Shown here: in pieces, positions 60,085 to 64,000 of the stretch
How positions within the stretch are numbered: the stretch's first letter is position 1
Layout: every line of letters starts with the position of its first letter
Assembly: GCA_014529385.2 (NCBI GenBank)
Contig: CM043944.1
Location: 171,307,240-171,371,239, forward strand
DNA from: Adiantum capillus-veneris
Taxonomy: Eukaryota > Streptophyta > Polypodiopsida > Polypodiales > Pteridaceae
Length of the DNA: 64,000 nucleotides
Reading direction: 5' to 3'
Notes under the pieces: generated by a model
The model's database searches: none
Told to the model about the DNA's origin: nothing
The model's input: only the letters and a program-made list of their open reading frames with translations
Position numbers and translations under genes: made by a program

Positions 60085-60504
60085 TGCCTTAAGCAAGTTG
60101 GAAAGAGGTGTCCAAAGTTGTCTTTTCGTATGTACGATCCATTTCCAGTCATGAAAAAGATCAATGAGGTTTCAATGAAATTGCAGTTGCATAACTCATG
60201 GTCAATGCACAACGTTTTCCATGTTGCTTGGTTGAAAGTGTTTCAGGGAACACCTCCAAAGGACATTTCGAAAGAAGAGGAACCGGAGATCATTGATGAA
60301 GCTGATGTCATGGAGCCGGAGCAAGTGTTGTTGCATTGGTTTCGACATGGCTCGAAGAAGCAAGTGAGACAATACTTTTTGAAGTTCAAGGATCGAGGGA
60401 CCCACGAAGCGGTGTGGGTCGACAAAGAGTTTTTCAAAGACTATCCAGAGTTGTTGGCAGACTACAAGAAAGCCATGCAGCTCGGTACCAGTACCTCACT
60501 TTAA
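60085..60504 (+). CDS. Integrase C-terminal tail with chromodomain-like end
   Basis: The frame carries the end of the GPY/F module (SMHNVFHVAWLKVFQG), an acidic linker and a chromodomain-like segment (VLLHWFRHGSKKQVRQYFLK, then HEAVWVDKEFFKDYPEL). It stops two codons before the polypurine tract. Such domains direct integration to heterochromatin in chromoviruses. Confidence 0.85.
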   Translation, partial: CLKQVGKRCPKLSFRMYDPFPVMKKINEVSMKLQLHNSWSMHNVFHVAWLKVFQGTPPKDISKEEEPEIIDEADVMEPEQVLLHWFRHGSKKQVRQYFLKFKDRGTHEAVWVDKEFFKDYPELLADYKKAMQLGTSTSL

Positions 60505-60515
60505 AAAGGAGGGGA
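60503..60515 (+). other. Polypurine tract
   Basis: AAAAAGGAGGGGA lies directly before the TGTCACGTGACA of the 3' LTR. Confidence 0.9.
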
Positions 60516-61837
60516 TGTCACGTGACACATCCAACCCTAAGTGTCCGTGGACAAGCTACTTCATAACAAGGGTTCCATCAGTCCAGTCAGTCTAGATTAG
60601 AAGTGTTCTGGCACTTTTGTGAGTCTGTCGCAGACCGTGCATGCCCAGGCACTTAGTGTAGATGTCATGTGACACATCCAACCCTAAGTGTCCGTGGACA
60701 AGCTACTTCATAACAAGGGTTCCATCAGTCTAGTCAGTCTAGATTAGAAGTGTTCTGGTACTTTTGTGAGTCTGTCGCAGACCGTGCATGCCCAGGCACT
60801 TAGTGTAGATGCATATCCTCTGGTTGCACACAGCATGATCATAAGCATTCCCATCAGAATCCATTAGAATCCTTCAGGGGAATTTTCCAGTGTATTTTAC
60901 CTATTTTCCCTATTTTTGACATTCTTCACTTATTATTTTAATTGACTTTTGTTGGGAACTGAGTAGGGCAAATTGGGTAAGATAATATATAAGAAAACCA
61001 AGGCTAGCACTATTTGGCAGATAAGCAAGGAGAACACAGGCCACCGGCAGTAGGTTCACCCTCTCTCTCAACAAGACCAACTCTTGGGTGATTTCATCGC
61101 CTAGCATTTTCATCACCAACAAGCACCTATCGCCATATAGCTTCAGCCCTTGGCGTTTTCAGCAACCCCCATCGCCATAGCCTCCCCATTGCTAGCGTTT
61201 TTCATCCAGATTGCATCTCAAGACAACCTCAGCCTTGCATTTCCAAAATCCCCAATTCGCCCCCTTTTTGCATAGCGTTTTCAGCATTGCCAACCATCAA
61301 CAGATTTCAGCCTTTGACCGCCTAAAAACCAGCAGATTTCAGCCAACAGAGACCAGGCCACATCAGCGTTTTTTATTCCAGACATTTTCAGCCATTAAGC
61401 GTTTTTGGGACAGCAACAGATTTGCATCAGATTTCAGCCAGTAGCGTTTTTGGACAGCAAGACAAAAGCAGCCAATTTCAGCCCTTAGATCGGTCTCGTC
61501 ATCCCCGTCGTCGACATCGACTTGGCCTAGACTTGCATCAGTCACATGCATCCACTTTGTACCAGTTTGTGCAATCAATCGTAGACCACTCTCGCCAACG
61601 AGAGTGGGGCCTTCGGAGGAGGGTTTTTCAACGTCTCTGGTGTCGTATTCTCTTCTCTCTCTATCTCTCAGTCTCATACACTTTCACGCACAGTGTCCAT
61701 TCACTTGTTTGTGACCATTGCACTCTCTCATTAAAAACGGAAGGCTCTCCCTTCCATAAGAACAAAAAGGAACCTTGAGCACATTATGGAGCACTCATCT
61801 TGAGAAAGAACAACATTCATTCCGCTGCACCTTAACA
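60516..61837 (+). repeat. 3' LTR with 147-bp tandem duplication
   Basis: The first 147 bases (60516-60662) are repeated from 60663, where the copy starts TGTCATGTGACA. The rest matches the 5' LTR with few differences and ends CTTAACA. Confidence 0.93.
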
Positions 61838-62431
61838 CTTGCCCTTTCCGGAGCGTTGTTTCTTGCTTCGCTTTTTGCCTTTTCTGTCTTCTTCGCTCGA
61901 ATTGAAAGAGCTAGAAGAACTGTAAGAAGAAGAAGAAGAAGAACTGGGTACTTCTTCAAATCGAACACGCTTCTTCTGTTTCTTTGCTTTGTCAAATGTC
62001 GACTGACAACCCAAATAACCCGAGAAGTCGGTGCCTTTCTTCTGCTTTTTGCCGTGCTTTTTAGCTTTGTTCTGCGCTCCAAAAAGCTGAGCAATCTGTG
62101 CATCAACCACCTCTTCTAATTCCTTCTCTGAATAGGTCTTGTGAGCAGAAGGTTTCTTGTGAGCTGGTTTCGGGGGTGGTGTTGTGGTTTTTTGGCACTG
62201 CTCGTGCACTTCCTGAAAAGAAGTCTCGCTTAGATATTTTGCCAATTTTGGGTCCTTCGCAAAACTAAGAATCATCTTTGTTGCATCACCGATCAATTGA
62301 CGACGCTTCATCTCTCGTTGCTCCGCCTGAGTAGGCCGAGGCGGCCCGTACTCTCTGCTGGAATCTTCATTGTGATTCCTGCCCGCATCTCCGGACGCAG
62401 AGGGAGTCGATTGGTCCTTGGGTGAAGCCAT
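61838..62431 (-). pseudogene. gag: Gypsy gag (5' part) of the split minus-strand element
   Basis: From ATG at 62431 (MASPKDQSTPSASGD) the frame encodes the N-terminal Gag region: a Pro/Arg-rich start, a helical part, and a Lys/Ser-rich stretch with a long Ser run (61950s). It meets the insertion at 61838 and continues in frame at 54248. It has no stop of its own. Confidence 0.88.
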
Positions 62432-62490
62432 AGGTGCCGCGGAAAAAAAAAATTGGGGATCGGATTTCCCGTAGAAGAGAAATTGGTCGT

Positions 62491-62502
62491 GCTCTGATAC
62501 CA
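62491..62502 (-). other. Primer-binding site, tRNA-Met type
   Basis: On the minus strand TGGTATCAGAGC, one base from the LTR edge at 62504. Confidence 0.9.
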
Positions 62503-62503
62503 C

Positions 62504-63170
62504 TGTAACAGACTTGGACACTCCAAGTCAAGAATCAATCACGACAGCACCAAATAACCACTTCAAAACAGTTCACAGTTCACAATAGATTTGCAATGAC
62601 CCGGCGAAGTTCCGTGCCTAGAGATATTGGCCCCAAAGACTGGCGCCCCTTTCGATATTTCTTTATGTATTAATCAGTTCAAAGTACAAGAGAGTGGTTC
62701 GGGTTTCACTCTCAGACTCTGCGTCCAGATGCTCTGCAGAGTGGGAGTCCTCACCACTTATTTATTGTTCGTAAGGGTTGCCAAAAGCAGAACCCCAAAA
62801 GCTTCAAATCAAAAGCCTAAAATAAAAGCAAAGCTCTTTTTCTCTCACAAGCTCTCTCTCTAGAGCTTTTTATAAAATAAAGCAAAGTCTCTCTCTCCTC
62901 AAATTGCGTTAAGAAAAAGCCTCAGCTGCCACAAAAGCTATCTCACGCAAAAAGCATCGGCTGCTGCAATTTACGGGATTCCTGCCACGTCATCATCACG
63001 GAAATTTGTCTGCTGCCCTTTTTAGGGTTAGGGTTAGGGTTTTTGCTATTTTTAGGGTTTTTGGTAGATTTTAGGGTTTGCAGGTTTTAGGGTTAGGGTT
63101 TGCAAATTTAGGGTTTTCAGTAGCAGTCATGGTTTCGGCTCTCGGGCAAACACGTCATCACTTTGTGACA
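62504..63170 (-). repeat. LTR of the minus-strand gypsy element
   Basis: The plus-strand edge TGTAACAG at 62504 is fixed by the neighbouring primer site. The other edge is set at 63170 because the minus strand there begins TGTCACAAAG, a typical LTR start; this edge is an inference since no second LTR is present. It contains a telomere-like tract. Confidence 0.65.
63019..63117 (+). repeat. Telomere-like (TTTAGGG)n degenerate tract
   Basis: Several tandem and interrupted copies of TTTAGGG and TTAGGG, the plant-type telomere repeat, lie inside the LTR. No subtelomeric context is evident. Confidence 0.9.
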
Positions 63171-63380
63171 GCCAGAGATGATTTAGTGTGATTAACACCC
63201 TTTTATCATCGCATGTATCCCCAAGGAAGACTGTCAAGAATGAATGCAAATGTCTTAATGAAACCTTCATATCTGTCTATCATAAAAGTGAGCATTGTAC
63301 CTTTAACATTTATCAAGCACTGTACACTTCTATTGCACTAAATCCCTATGTACATAAGAAGTGCTAGCTCTAGCATCACC
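63171..63380. other. Short spacer between two minus-strand elements
   Basis: No polypurine tract or second LTR edge is evident, so the relation of the two flanking elements stays open. Confidence 0.4.
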
Positions 63381-64000
63381 CTACTTTTGAGCATGTGTCC
63401 AAATCTTTGACCTTTCCTCTACTGAAGTGATCTGAGTTAGGGAATACGTGGGTTGTAAACCAAAGGCTTCAAGGTAAAGCTCCAATAGATTTGGTGACTC
63501 TACCAGTTCACTTTCTTCCATCCACATTGTATCCATAGGTGGATAATTCTTGAACTTCACCAAACAAAGTCTTGCAACCTTTCCCTTAACTTTTCTGTCT
63601 TTATGTGCTAAAATCTACTCGGGTACCAAGATCTCATCAAGTTCCTCAACATCAGGTCAATCTTTAACTCGCATTTCTTCCAACACATCTCCCACAAAAG
63701 GTCTTAGAAGACTCACATGAACACATTATGGTTTTCCAATTGTTTGGCCTTTTCAGCCTATATGCAACATCGCTGATCTTGTCAATTACTTGAAGAGGCC
63801 CATAATAACGCATATTAAGTTTGGGAAACGACCTTTCCTTGCCCTTCATCTTCCGTAATCTTGCCTTTTCAAATCATAAAAGAACCCAATCACTAGGTGA
63901 AAACAAAAGTTCACGTCAATGACGATCAACAACCCTTTTCTGCTTTGGGTGAGTCTTCTCCAAGAAAAGCTTAATTTTCTTATACATTTCATCCATATTT
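63381..64000 (-). pseudogene. Gypsy integrase C-terminus and chromodomain-like end (partial)
   Basis: Minus-strand frames 63849-63664 and 63563-63381 encode KLNMRYYGPLQVIDKISDVA (the GPY/F module) and LVKFKNYPPMDTMWMEESEL (a chromodomain-like end), with frame or stop changes between. The element continues beyond the window. Family membership relative to the 51.8-63.2 kb element cannot be decided. Confidence 0.8.

Larger units (their letters stand above)
54249..61837 (+). mobile_element. Complete but inactivated Ty3/gypsy chromovirus-like element
   Basis: LTRs at 54249-55409 and 60516-61837 with CTTGC target duplication, primer site, gag, protease, RT, RNase H, integrase, chromodomain-like end and polypurine tract in the usual order. 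Stops, frameshifts, a deletion between RT and RNase H and changed catalytic residues make it defective. The 3' LTR carries an extra 147-bp tandem copy of its first bases. Confidence 0.95.
51845..63170 (-). mobile_element. Minus-strand Ty3/gypsy element, truncated in RT and split by another gypsy element
   Basis: Reading on the minus strand: 5' LTR 63170-62504, primer site 62502-62491, gag from 62431 to 61838, then after the 54249-61837 insertion gag from 54248, protease, and RT to 51845 where the element ends abruptly. Removing the insertion and one CTTGC copy leaves gag in frame (220 codons between the reference frames), confirming that the two halves are one element. No integrase or 3' LTR survives. 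Confidence 0.88.

Noticed and set aside
61775-62119. Plus-strand membrane protein frame
   Set aside because: It is the complement of the Lys/Ser-rich gag segment and starts inside the neighbouring LTR.

Overview
This window looks like a repeat-rich nuclear segment of a land plant. The evidence is plant-type chromovirus Ty3/gypsy elements, primer-binding sites matching plant initiator tRNA-Met and tRNA-Asp, TTTAGGG-type telomere-like repeats, long AT-rich introns or spacers and abundant dinucleotide repeats. The style of the gypsy Gag/Pol proteins, the FCP1-like genes and the DUF7869-like gene suggest a fern or other non-seed plant, but that is an impression and not a demonstration. I see no intact, expressed-looking gene. 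Most of the window is transposable elements, decayed host-type genes and hairpin-forming repeats.

Layout. 1-9.8 kb: AT-rich spacer with a hairpin-repeat array (1.85-2.54 kb) and diverged segmental duplications. A 2.2-kb foldback-like insertion (3202-5406) sits there; a paralogous 'empty site' near 8.36 kb supports its boundaries, and a perfect 98-bp inverted repeat lies inside it. 10.9-19.2 kb plus 27.71-27.85 kb: a decayed minus-strand gene or gene cluster. It carries, in transcription order, an unknown N-terminal region, a ParB-like GQHS segment, a weakly methyltransferase-like segment, acidic linkers and two FCP1/NIF-phosphatase-like domains. It is split by an 8.5-kb Ty3/gypsy element (19214-27708, target duplication GGTCT) whose whole gag-pol body is inverted between its LTRs. 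27.9-30.6 kb: an array of units centred on a palindrome (half-site GGCTCGAACTT); the same palindrome occurs in the spacers of the 14-17.6 kb gene region and at 35.6-36.6 kb. 30.6-36.6 kb: spacer with one possible first exon and low-complexity repeats.

36.75-41.06 kb: a frameshifted DUF7869-like gene, hit by a small LTR element (39031-40915, target duplication TATTT) and then cut at 41058 by a second retroelement. That second element (41058-51844) is unusual. It has a tRNA-Asp primer site, a long leader studded with copies of a 24-bp perfect palindrome, Gag- and protease-like reading frames but no reverse transcriptase or integrase, and a captured intronless piece of a DEAD-box RNA helicase just before its polypurine tract. 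Its 3' LTR is truncated against a minus-strand gypsy element (51845-54248 and 61838-63170), whose gag gene is interrupted in frame by a complete but mutated plus-strand gypsy element (54249-61837, target duplication CTTGC). The window ends in the integrase tail of another minus-strand gypsy element.

The gypsy elements are inactivated by in-frame stop codons, most of them readable as C:G to T:A transitions, as expected for old methylated elements. The most interesting features are the separate families of dispersed palindromes, the helicase capture, the internally inverted retroelement, and the ParB-like/methyltransferase-like/FCP1-like minus-strand locus.
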